From contig NZ_CP012382.1 in the NCBI RefSeq assembly GCF_001267885.1, positions 3,831,001 to 3,895,000 on the forward strand: a stretch of DNA of 64,000 nt. The letters run 5' to 3'. Shown here in pieces: positions 35,431-42,842 of this stretch. The notes beneath the pieces were generated by a model. It made no database searches. It was not told the DNA's origin and saw nothing but the letters and a program-made list of their open reading frames with translations. The first letter of the stretch is position 1; the number at the start of each line of letters is the position of its first letter. The position numbers and the translations under genes were made by a program. This DNA comes from Streptomyces ambofaciens ATCC 23877 (GTDB lineage: Bacteria > Actinomycetota > Actinomycetes > Streptomycetales > Streptomycetaceae).

Positions 35431-36351
35431 ATGCCGTCGCACCCTGTGAACCACCACTTCGTCCCACAGTTCCTGCTTAAGTACTTCGCGGAACAAGGTG
35501 GGCAACTTTACGTGCACCAATGGGTCAGCGGACGTGCCTTTCATAGGAATGTAAAAGAGATAGGCCAGCGCAAGTACGGGCATTCGATCTACCGGCCTGG
35601 ACAAGAACCGGACCACTCATCGATGGAAGCCGCCATGGGTGACATCGAAGGGCAGGCCGCCACAGTGGTCAAGGAGCTCGTGCAACGCCGTGAACGGGCA
35701 GTGCCTGAGCATGCCCGGGAGGCTTTGGCGTGGCTACTCGCTCTGCAATGGCAGCGCAGCCGCTTCCTACGACACGTAGTCAGTCAGTCCGTAGGCGCCA
35801 ACAACCACGGACTGACTGAGAAAGAAGTTCAGTCCAGCATGATGAGGCTCATTGCTCGGTCAGTGATCTGGCCGTGGAAGGCGCGCAACGACGAGGACGC
35901 CCACTACAAGGACCAGTGGAACCCTCTCGTGTCGGTTCTGCTGTCCAGAGACATGCACTGGGCCTGCTACCGGCCGCGTGGGGGCGGCCTGATCGTCAGC
36001 GACAACCCTCTGTGCATGTCAGGAGTCGTGGGCACCCCACCGACGGGCGTACCTGCTGGCTTCTTCGATCACGGCGTCGGCATCGGCTTCACTAATTTCC
36101 GGCGAATCACTGTGCCGCTCGGCCGCAGCCTCGCCCTCGTCATTTCCCGTGAGGCGAATGAGGTATCCCGCATGGATGTGGCCGCCATCAACCGCTTCAC
36201 CGTGTTCAACAGCCGGGAGTTTGTAGCGCACTCCCGGCAGTGGAAGCAAAGCCACCCTAAGCTCGCACGAGAGCTCCCTTACCTGCTGAAGCGGCAACAA
36301 CTGGTAGCGCCAGCGTTCCTTCATGGGTACAAGCCCGGAATCACCGCATAA
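35431..36351 (+). CDS. DUF4238 domain protein
   Basis: 306 residues beginning with the DUF4238 hallmark NHHFVPQFLLKYFAEQGGQL. Later parts resemble the same family (ALQWQRSRFLRHV, GGLIVSDNPLCMSG, RRITVPLGRSLALVIS). The function of the family is not established; members are often carried by mobile elements and defence islands. The gene is less G+C-rich than chromosomal neighbours and converges on the putative restriction gene. Confidence 0.82.
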   Translation: MPSHPVNHHFVPQFLLKYFAEQGGQLYVHQWVSGRAFHRNVKEIGQRKYGHSIYRPGQEPDHSSMEAAMGDIEGQAATVVKELVQRRERAVPEHAREALAWLLALQWQRSRFLRHVVSQSVGANNHGLTEKEVQSSMMRLIARSVIWPWKARNDEDAHYKDQWNPLVSVLLSRDMHWACYRPRGGGLIVSDNPLCMSGVVGTPPTGVPAGFFDHGVGIGFTNFRRITVPLGRSLALVISREANEVSRMDVAAINRFTVFNSREFVAHSRQWKQSHPKLARELPYLLKRQQLVAPAFLHGYKPGITA

Positions 36352-36370
36352 GCCTAGTCAGCCCCGCCCA

Positions 36371-36428
36371 TGTGCGCGGCCTGGCGCACATCAGGCGAGG
36401 CCGTGTCGTCGGCTTGCCGACGACACGG
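36371..36428. terminator. Two hairpins between convergent cargo genes
   Basis: TGTGCGC-ggcctg-GCGCACA (36371-36390) and a 13-bp perfect stem CCGTGTCGTCGGC/GCCGACGACACGG (36401-36428). They probably stop transcription from both the DUF4238 and the restriction-side genes. Confidence 0.75.
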
Positions 36429-36442
36429 TGCGGCTCGATGCG

Positions 36443-37366
36443 TCAGATCATGGAGAAGCGGGTGTCGTACTCGTGGGCCATGCGCTGCACCATCGAGTCG
36501 TAATGCAGGACATCGTCCTCCGCAGGAGCCGGAGGGGCCGTAACCAGCGTGCATGGACTAACGCCGTCGTTGACCATGTCCACCACCACGATCCCCAACC
36601 CGTCAAAGCCCTGGGAGCTGTGATGGCTACGGCGAGGGAGATCAGTGACCTGTGCGACTGCTCTCCTCAGCGCGTGGGGCTGCCTGTGCTTGTTTGGTCC
36701 CGGTTTCGCAGTGTTCGTCGGGCTATGGAACTCTTCGGCCGCATTGACCATGAAGAAGCCGATCGAGAGGGCCTGACTTGAGTGGCCATGCACGATCTGA
36801 TGGCTTGAGTTCAGCTCGTCGTAGAGTCGCGGGAGCGCCTTGATGTGCTCGGTCATGCACGCCTTCGCCTCAAGCGCCACAAGGACGCTGCCGACCGGCC
36901 CCTCTGTGATCACAGGCAAGTCCTGCAGCAGCCCCCACTGTCTGGGAGTGAGCTCGATGCCGTGCTTGTCCACGAGCGTGTGGAGGGTTTGGGGCCTCCT
37001 CGGGACAGGGGCGCCGGCCTTCGGACGGCACAGCACCAAGTCGAGGCGCTTCTTCTTCTCCGGTGAGAAGCTCCTCAGCGTGTGATTGATGCCGAAGACC
37101 ACCTTGCCTGACTCCACGTGCCAGCGCAGCAAGTCACTCGTCAGCATCAGGTCGAAGAGGATTCCCCAGCAGATGAGCTGGCCGTGCCGGTCGCTGCGAC
37201 CGTGGTACTGGAGCATCTGGCCATTGATGGGAACGGCCTTACTGAGGCTCCTTGTGAGAATGTCGACGGCTTCCAAGACCCACCCCTTTCGGGGGCACCC
37301 TATCGCTCCGCCGGCCTGCCACTGACGCCTCATCAGGGGACACACGGCTCGTCCTCCAGTGCTCAT
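36443..37366 (-). CDS. Putative type II restriction endonuclease (PD-(D/E)XK-like)
   Basis: 307 residues from an ATG at 37366; a downstream TTG with a strong AAAGGGGTGGG site is an alternative start. No close family name comes to mind. The active-site pattern D-(x)n-E-x-K is visible: D109 in KKKRLDLVLCRP and E166-A-K168 in VLVALEAKACMTEH, as in PD-(D/E)XK nucleases. It lies 59 bp after the cytosine methyltransferase gene on the same strand, the usual layout of a type II restriction-modification pair. Function is inferred from motif plus context. Confidence 0.6.
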   Translation of the reverse strand: MSTGGRAVCPLMRRQWQAGGAIGCPRKGWVLEAVDILTRSLSKAVPINGQMLQYHGRSDRHGQLICWGILFDLMLTSDLLRWHVESGKVVFGINHTLRSFSPEKKKRLDLVLCRPKAGAPVPRRPQTLHTLVDKHGIELTPRQWGLLQDLPVITEGPVGSVLVALEAKACMTEHIKALPRLYDELNSSHQIVHGHSSQALSIGFFMVNAAEEFHSPTNTAKPGPNKHRQPHALRRAVAQVTDLPRRSHHSSQGFDGLGIVVVDMVNDGVSPCTLVTAPPAPAEDDVLHYDSMVQRMAHEYDTRFSMI

Positions 37367-37425
37367 CCCACCGCTCAGACGAAGAACGGCGGGATGAGCC
37401 CTGAGCCCTCGTTTGGGCTGCTCTG

Positions 37426-38607
37426 CTAGGCAGGCACAGGGCTGGACATCTGCTCTGCATGCAGCTTGAGCGCATCCGAGAAGGCTTGTGGGTAGCGGAG
37501 TCGACTCCTGAGGAGTCGGCCGTGAAAGCCTGTTGTGGCACGAAGGCTCAGTGGAGCAGCCTCGTCCACGTCGATCACGTCCAAGAGGTGCTGATACCTG
37601 TGGGTCTCAGGCCACAAGCTCATGGGGACGGACCATCGCTGGCTCGCGCTGCCCCAGGCAGCCGTGGGCCAGCGCATCCCCTTCACCAGCAGTTCCTGGC
37701 TTGAGTCGTCGTACGTGCCGGGGTCGACTAGGCGGCGCCCCAGCCACTCGGAGACGCCGACGGTGACGGCGTTACCTACCAGCTTCCACCTGACGCCTGG
37801 CTTCGCTTTGCTAAGCGCAGGCTCAGTCCAGCCTCGAGGAAAGCCTTGCAACGCTTCAGCGTCCTCAATTCTCGGCGTCAGGATGGCCCGCCCCGGTTCG
37901 GCCTCGCGTACCCACATGGCCGGCGCCGACGGGATGCCGAGGCCCGACCCCCCCTTGAGGGTGGGGAGCGCGTCCTGCGCCCAACCCAGGCCGGTGTTGC
38001 CTTCGGTCCAGTAGAACCCGAAAGCGTCCTCGCGGTAGTCGCTCTCAGCGCGTTCGCCTGCGTCATCCGCGAAGAGCACCGAGCAGGGATTTTCCGTACG
38101 GGAAGCGACGAAGATCACACGCTGACGTCGCTGCGGTACGCCTGTGAAGCGGGAGTCAACGAGTCGGTACGCCCATGTGTAGCCGAGCCGCTCGAACTCG
38201 CCAACCAGGTACTCCATGGCTGTGCCGCGGTCCAGCGCCAGCATGTTTCGTACGTTCTCGATGACCACCCACTGCGGTGAGGCGTCGCCTAGGAGCTTGA
38301 TGAGGTGTTTGACCATCCCAGACGCTTCCCCATGGATGCCAGCCGTCCGTCCGGCCTGTGACAGGTCCGTGCAAGGGAAACCGGCCGTCACCACATCCAC
38401 ATCGGGAAGCGCTGGCAGGGTCTGGATGTCGTCGTGCAGTGGGATGCCCGGAAACTGCCGCTGCAAGACGGCCTGGGCGGGCTCCCACCACTCGCAGAGC
38501 AGCTTGGTCTGCATGCCTGCCGCCTTGAGCCCGAGCTCGACTCCGCCAATGCCGGCGAAGAGCCCAGCAACGGTCAGTGTTCGAGTGGCGACATCCGGGT
38601 TTGGCAT
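37426..38607 (-). CDS. DNA (cytosine-5) methyltransferase of the cargo restriction-modification system
   Basis: 393 residues from the ATG at 38607. Motif I LTVAGLFAGIGGVELGLKAA, motif IV TAGFPCTDLSQAG with catalytic Cys79, motif VI VVIENVRNMLAL, motif VIII VPQRRQRVIFVAS, and motif X KLVGNAVTVGVSEWLG are all present. It has an unusual C-terminal extension of about 90 residues after motif X (WSVPMSLWPETHRYQHLLDV). It would protect host and element DNA from the adjacent putative endonuclease. Confidence 0.9.
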   Translation of the reverse strand: MPNPDVATRTLTVAGLFAGIGGVELGLKAAGMQTKLLCEWWEPAQAVLQRQFPGIPLHDDIQTLPALPDVDVVTAGFPCTDLSQAGRTAGIHGEASGMVKHLIKLLGDASPQWVVIENVRNMLALDRGTAMEYLVGEFERLGYTWAYRLVDSRFTGVPQRRQRVIFVASRTENPCSVLFADDAGERAESDYREDAFGFYWTEGNTGLGWAQDALPTLKGGSGLGIPSAPAMWVREAEPGRAILTPRIEDAEALQGFPRGWTEPALSKAKPGVRWKLVGNAVTVGVSEWLGRRLVDPGTYDDSSQELLVKGMRWPTAAWGSASQRWSVPMSLWPETHRYQHLLDVIDVDEAAPLSLRATTGFHGRLLRSRLRYPQAFSDALKLHAEQMSSPVPA

Positions 38608-38816
38608 GGTGACGATGATCCCACGTCCCTTCTTGTGCGAGCACAGTTTCCCCTGTGCACCAAGTGCCGAGCCGTGGAGGTGGGTGCACGACACCGGTTC
38701 TTGTCCTCGTCTTTGTCCAGTGCGCTTACGGCCGCCCCAGTTCACCGCCGTCCGAGCACCTGCTCTGACCTGCCGCGCGGACCCCGGCGAACACCGCCGG
38801 ACGGCCATGCGGACAG

Positions 38817-38890
38817 TTGGAAAGCGTGTTGGGGGCAACCCCTCACGAGTTCGAATCTCGTATCCTCCGCCAGTGCCTCACCGGGCACGA
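38817..38890 (+). repeat. attR: 3' half of tRNA-Ser(GGA) at the right end of the AICE
   Basis: Identical to 21210-21283; it lacks the 5' half of a tRNA, so it is not a gene. The terminator stem that follows (38894-38925) is also duplicated. Chromosomal sequence resumes with copCD. Confidence 0.93.
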
Positions 38891-38893
38891 AGT

Positions 38894-38925
38894 CGAAGGG
38901 CCCCCTGGAAACAGGGGGCCCTTCG
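38894..38925 (+). terminator. Copy of the tRNA-Ser terminator in attR
   Basis: Stem CGAAGGGCCCCCTG / CAGGGGGCCCTTCG, loop GAAA; the same as at 21287-21318. It now lies at the 3' end of minus-strand copCD. Confidence 0.85.
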
Positions 38926-38959
38926 ACGTTGCCGGTACGGGGACGCGGAATGCGTACCG

Positions 38960-40894
38960 CTACCGCTCGATCCGTATCCGCCTCGACTCGGTCACCTGGT
39001 CGATCTCCGACACCCGGACCGTCGTCCTCATCGTCCAGGTGCCGGGCAGGGGCACGGTGAGGGAGTTGGCGCTCCAGTAGCCGCCCCGGTCGACGAGTTC
39101 CGCGTGGATCGGACCGACCCCGCGGTCGGGCAGCGTGAAGGACAGACGCAGTTCGGGTACGGCGGCCAGGCTGCCGTCGGGGCCGAAGACGACGGCCTGC
39201 ACGGCGTTGTCGCCGCTGCGGCCGGGGTCCAGGGTGATCTGGACGGTGCCCCGGCCGGAGGGGCCCACGTCGAAGGGGATCGTGGTGACGGACGCGGGCA
39301 GCACGCCTCCCGCCGGTACGGACCGCGCGGCCTCGTCCGCCGCCCGGCCCGGCAGGGTGGCGGTGAGCACGGTCGTGACCATCAGGACGACGCCCGCGAC
39401 GACGGCCTCGGCCAACACCGACCGGCGCAGCCCCCGGGCATGGGCGGCATCCCGGGCGGGCAGCGGATCGGCCTCCGACGGCATCGACTCCCGCGGCATC
39501 GGTTTGGACGGCATCGGCTCCGAGGGCATCGGCTCCGGCGGCCCCGGCAGCCGCGACGGCGGCCCGCCCACCGGCACCGGCACCGGTTCCGGCGCCACGG
39601 TCCGTGCGGGCAGGGGCTCGCGCTCCCGTCCGCGTGCGTCCGCCTCCGCGTCTGCCACCGTCCCCCCTGTGACCAGGGCGGAGGTCCACCGCCGGGAGAC
39701 CGCCGCCGCGGCCAGCAGCACGGCCACCAGGGTCAGCTTGGCGAGCAGCAGCCTGCCGTACGGCGTCCCGGTCAGCGCCGTCCAGGAACCGAGGCCGCGC
39801 CAGGACTGGTAGACGCCGGTGACGACCAGGACGGTCACGGAAGTGAGGGCGACCCGGGAGAAACGGGCGACCGTGGCGCCGTCCGGGTGGCCGCGCAGGG
39901 TCGCGAGCAGGGCCACCAGGCCGCCGAGCCACACCGCGGTCGCCAGCAGGTGCAGCACGGACGACGTCATCGCCAGCGGCACCTGGATGCCGGCGGACGC
40001 GTGCTCCGCGCCGGCCCAGGTCAGGGCGAGGCCGACGGCCGTCACGCCGCCCAGGGCGGCGGACAGCGGGGCGCGTTCCGAGCGCTCCTGCGCCCGGCCC
40101 GCGCGCAGGAGGAGCAGCGCGACCGGCACGAGCAGCACCAGCCTGACCAGGAGCAGCGCTCCGGGCCGCGACGTGAGGGTGTCGCCGAGGGCACCGGCGT
40201 CGAGGGCCGCCGAGGGCCCCAGCCCCGCCTCGTACGGCGCCCGCAGCACCAGCAGGGCGAGGGTGGCCCCCAGCAGCGTCCACCAGCCCGCCAGCAGCGG
40301 CCGGCGCAGCGGGGCGCGGTCCGGCGGGCGGCACAGGGCGACGAAGGCGGCCGTGCCGATGAGCAGGGTGGCGGCCAGGTAGGAGAGGAAGCGGGCGATC
40401 TTGTGGAGGGTGGCGGTCAGCGGGTCCTCGGTGGGTCCGGTGTCCACCGGCGCCGTCGTCGCGGAGGGCTTGCCGACCGAGAAGGTGAAGGCGCCGGAGA
40501 CGGGGTGGCTGTCCGCCGACACCACACGCCAGGCCACGGTGTACGTGCCGTCGCCGAGCTCGCCGGAGAGCGTGACGCGGGCCGTGTCGGCACGGCCGTC
40601 CGCGCGTCCGGCCTCCGCCGTGCGCACCCGGTGGCCGCCGGGGTCGAGGACGCGGAAGGAGTCGTCGCGCAGGCCGACGGACTCGGTGAAGGTCAGGGTG
40701 ACGTGGCGCGGCGCCCGCGGGAGGACGGTGCCGTCCTCGGGGTCGGTGGAGCGCAGGGCGGCGTGCGCGGACGCCGGTCCCGCGCCGCCGAGGACGAGCA
40801 GGACCAGTACGGTGCCCAGCAGCAGGGACGCCCGGATCCGTCGCCGGCCCGGTCGTTCCCGGGCTCCGGTGCGCACTCCGCCACCACGCCTCAC
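38960..40894 (-). CDS. CopC/CopD fusion, copper transport/resistance protein
   Basis: About 644 residues from the GTG at 40894 (GGAG upstream). Order: signal peptide ending in GPASA; CopC domain starting HAALRSTDPEDG, with the N-terminal His that binds Cu(II) and a DSHPVSG element near residue 120; about eight CopD membrane helices (residues 170-440); a Pro/Met-rich cytosolic or external linker; another helix; and a C-terminal YtkA-like domain ending in SRRIRIER. It handles copper at the membrane. The linker encodes a short MPSE/MPSK tandem repeat. Confidence 0.88.
   Translation of the reverse strand: MRRGGGVRTGARERPGRRRIRASLLLGTVLVLLVLGGAGPASAHAALRSTDPEDGTVLPRAPRHVTLTFTESVGLRDDSFRVLDPGGHRVRTAEAGRADGRADTARVTLSGELGDGTYTVAWRVVSADSHPVSGAFTFSVGKPSATTAPVDTGPTEDPLTATLHKIARFLSYLAATLLIGTAAFVALCRPPDRAPLRRPLLAGWWTLLGATLALLVLRAPYEAGLGPSAALDAGALGDTLTSRPGALLLVRLVLLVPVALLLLRAGRAQERSERAPLSAALGGVTAVGLALTWAGAEHASAGIQVPLAMTSSVLHLLATAVWLGGLVALLATLRGHPDGATVARFSRVALTSVTVLVVTGVYQSWRGLGSWTALTGTPYGRLLLAKLTLVAVLLAAAAVSRRWTSALVTGGTVADAEADARGREREPLPARTVAPEPVPVPVGGPPSRLPGPPEPMPSEPMPSKPMPRESMPSEADPLPARDAAHARGLRRSVLAEAVVAGVVLMVTTVLTATLPGRAADEAARSVPAGGVLPASVTTIPFDVGPSGRGTVQITLDPGRSGDNAVQAVVFGPDGSLAAVPELRLSFTLPDRGVGPIHAELVDRGGYWSANSLTVPLPGTWTMRTTVRVSEIDQVTESRRIRIER
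39478..39545 (-). repeat. Degenerate 15-bp tandem repeat inside copCD
   Basis: Copies of a GGCATCGRYTCC-like unit encode four Pro-Met-Pro-(Ser/Arg) blocks in the linker (PMPSEPMPSKPMPRESMPSE). Likely length-variable between strains. Confidence 0.6.
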
Positions 40895-40981
40895 GTCGCA
40901 TCTCCGTCGTCGGGGACCCACTGCCTCGGCGATACGTACGGACGCGGCGGGCACCGCGCTCACCGGACGCGGCGCGGTTTC

Positions 40982-41746
40982 TCACCAGGACGGGCGGGCC
41001 GTCACCCCGCCGTCCACCACGAGGTCGTGTCCGGTGATCCAGGAGGCCAGCCGCGACGCGAGGAACACGCACGCGTCACCGACGTCCTCCGGGCGCCCCA
41101 GCCGCCGCGCGGGCGCCGCCTCCCGCCACCGCCGTACGCCCTCCGGCCAGCTCTCGGCGAGCCCCTCCCGGTCGACGAGGCCCGGCGAGACCGTGTTGAC
41201 GCGGACACCCCACGGCCCGTACTCCAGGGCCGCCGAACGGGCGTGCATCACCACCGCGGCCTTGGAGGCGCCGTAGTGCGCGTGGGCGGGAGCGGGAGCG
41301 CGCGCCTCGATGGAGGCGATGTGGGTGACCGAGCCGCCGCCGTCCTGGGCGCGCATGATGCCGGCGGCGGCCTGGGTGCAGGCGAAGACGCTGGTGAGGT
41401 TGGTGTCCACCACCGTGCGCCACTCGTCCGCCGTCAGGGCGGCCAGATCCCGCGAGGGCTGCACGCCCGCGTTGTTGACCAGCGCCGTCAACCGTCCGCC
41501 GCCCCAGTCGGCGGCCTCCTCCAGCAGGCGCCGGCAGGCGACCTCGTCGGTGAGGTCGGCCCGCAGCACCACCGCACGGCCGCCGCGCTCCCGGATCAGC
41601 CCGGCCACCTCCCGGGCCGCCGCCACGGCCGTACGGCAGTGCACCGCGACCGCCGCGCCCTCCTCGGCGAACCGCAGCGCGATGCCCCGGCCGATGCCGC
41701 CCCCCGCGCCCGTGACGAGCGCCGTCTGACCGTCGAGCAGGTTCAT
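40982..41746 (-). CDS. Short-chain dehydrogenase/reductase (SDR)
   Basis: 254 residues from the ATG that overlaps the cupin stop codon (ATGA). NAD(P)-binding TGAGGGIGRG near residue 14, NNAG near 90, catalytic Ser in HIASIEARAP, YGASK with catalytic Tyr and Lys, and the SPGLV tail are all present, so a classical SDR. The substrate is unknown. It is the last gene of an operon read from the iron box at 45027. Confidence 0.9.
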   Translation of the reverse strand: MNLLDGQTALVTGAGGGIGRGIALRFAEEGAAVAVHCRTAVAAAREVAGLIRERGGRAVVLRADLTDEVACRRLLEEAADWGGGRLTALVNNAGVQPSRDLAALTADEWRTVVDTNLTSVFACTQAAAGIMRAQDGGGSVTHIASIEARAPAPAHAHYGASKAAVVMHARSAALEYGPWGVRVNTVSPGLVDREGLAESWPEGVRRWREAAPARRLGRPEDVGDACVFLASRLASWITGHDLVVDGGVTARPSW

Positions 41747-42237
41747 GGGCGGCACAGTTCCACGATCCGCGCGGCCTCGGCGGGGTAGCGCGCCGTGAGG
41801 GCGGCCGCGTCACCGTGCACGTAGTCCCCGTAGGTGAAGCCGGGCGCCATCGTGCAGCCGAAGAGCGACCACGCGCCGCCCGCCGCCACCCGGCCGCCCA
41901 TCCAGGTCCCGGCCGGGACGGTGAACTGCACGTGCTGCCCGCCGAGGACGTCCGCTCCGAGCACGGCCGTACGCGCGCCGCCGCCCGGGTCGAGGAGCAG
42001 CAGCTCCAGCGGATCGCCGAGGTAGAAGTGCCAGACCTCGTCGGCGGGCAGGCGGTGCAGGGCGGAGAAGTCGTCCGGGCGGGCGGTCAGCAGGGCGACG
42101 ATGGCCGAGCCCTCGGGGCGTCCGTCCGGGCGTTCGGGCCCGGCCCAGGTGCGTCGGAACAGGCCGCCCTCGCGGGGGATGGGCTCCAGCCCGAAGTGCG
42201 CGATCAGGTCCTCGGCGGTCGGCGGGGGCGGCGTCAC
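41743..42237 (-). CDS. Cupin_5 (DUF985) family protein
   Basis: 164 residues from the GTG overlapping the upstream stop (GTGA). DUF985 hallmarks: LIAHFGLEPIPREGGLFRRTW at the N terminus, WHFYLGDPLELLLLDP, and the cupin element VPAGTWMGGRVAAGGAWSLFGCTMAPGF. Probably a sugar- or lactone-binding cupin of unknown reaction. Coupled on both sides in the iron-box operon. Confidence 0.87.
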   Translation of the reverse strand: MTPPPPTAEDLIAHFGLEPIPREGGLFRRTWAGPERPDGRPEGSAIVALLTARPDDFSALHRLPADEVWHFYLGDPLELLLLDPGGGARTAVLGADVLGGQHVQFTVPAGTWMGGRVAAGGAWSLFGCTMAPGFTYGDYVHGDAAALTARYPAEAARIVELCRP

Positions 42238-42842
42238 GCCGGGAAGGCTACCTCCCGGCGGAGGAAGGCGAGTTGCGCCTTCTTCTCCGGCAGGTACACG
42301 TCCGGCAGGTCGATCTCGGGCAGGACGACCGCCGGTCCCGCGGTGAAGCCCTGCTTGAGGAAGCGGGCGATCGCCTTGTCGTTGGCCACGTCCGGGTCGA
42401 CCACGATCCGTCGCCGGTCCAGGCCCAGCAGGACGTACGCCATGAGGGCCGCCGCCAGCGCGGCCGTCCAGCCGGGCCGGGCGCCCTTGGTCCCGGCGGG
42501 GGCGAGCAGCAGGTGGACGCCGATGTCGCCGGGCTCGACGTCGTAGCACTCGCTCACCCGGTCGGCCTCGGGGTCGTAGGTCTGGAGCAGCGCGGCCGGT
42601 TCGCCGTCCTTCACCACCAGGAAGGCGTGGTGCGTGTCGAGCGTGTCCATGTGGGCGTAGACGTCGGCGACCTGGCTGCGCGTCAGGCCGTTCATGCCCC
42701 AGAACGCGGCGCGCTCCTCGCTCACCCAGCGGTGGATCACGGCGGCGTCCGCGGCGGCGTCGAGGGGGAGGAGGCGGACGGTACCGAAGCCGTCCAGGTC
42801 CTGCTCGTGGACGGCGGTGCGGGAGGCGTACGGATCAGACAT
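42234..42842 (-). CDS. Siderophore-type GNAT acyltransferase (Acetyltransf_8, DesC/IucB-like)
   Basis: 202 residues. It follows the pattern of siderophore N-acyltransferases: HRWVSEERAAFWGMNGLTRS, then DVEPGDIGVHLLLAPAG, and IVVDPDVANDKAIARFLKQGF. DesC of the desferrioxamine pathway has the same three blocks. It probably acylates an N-hydroxy-amine or related group of a siderophore precursor. The start overlaps the acylase stop by eight bases, and the operon is controlled by an iron box, which supports the role. Confidence 0.83.
   Translation of the reverse strand: MSDPYASRTAVHEQDLDGFGTVRLLPLDAAADAAVIHRWVSEERAAFWGMNGLTRSQVADVYAHMDTLDTHHAFLVVKDGEPAALLQTYDPEADRVSECYDVEPGDIGVHLLLAPAGTKGARPGWTAALAAALMAYVLLGLDRRRIVVDPDVANDKAIARFLKQGFTAGPAVVLPEIDLPDVYLPEKKAQLAFLRREVAFPA

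Larger units (their letters stand above)
21210..38890. mobile_element. Integrated AICE (actinomycete integrative and conjugative element) in tRNA-Ser(GGA)
   Basis: A 17,607-bp unit bounded by a 74-bp perfect direct repeat (21210-21283 and 38817-38890). It contains the full AICE kit: tyrosine integrase next to the attachment site, excisionase, a prim-pol/ATPase replication pair, Spd-type membrane proteins, a TraB/FtsK double-strand DNA translocase and a GntR repressor, plus cargo. No relaxase is seen, as expected for transfer by TraB. No transposase is found inside. All backbone genes look intact, so the element may still excise. Confidence 0.93.

Noticed and set aside
38817..38880. Possible second tRNA-Ser
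   Set aside because: Only the 3' half is present; no acceptor 5' strand or D arm. It is attR.
38216..41788. 1190-codon plus-strand open frame
   Set aside because: It crosses attR and lies antisense to copCD and the methyltransferase; composition is that of a shadow frame.
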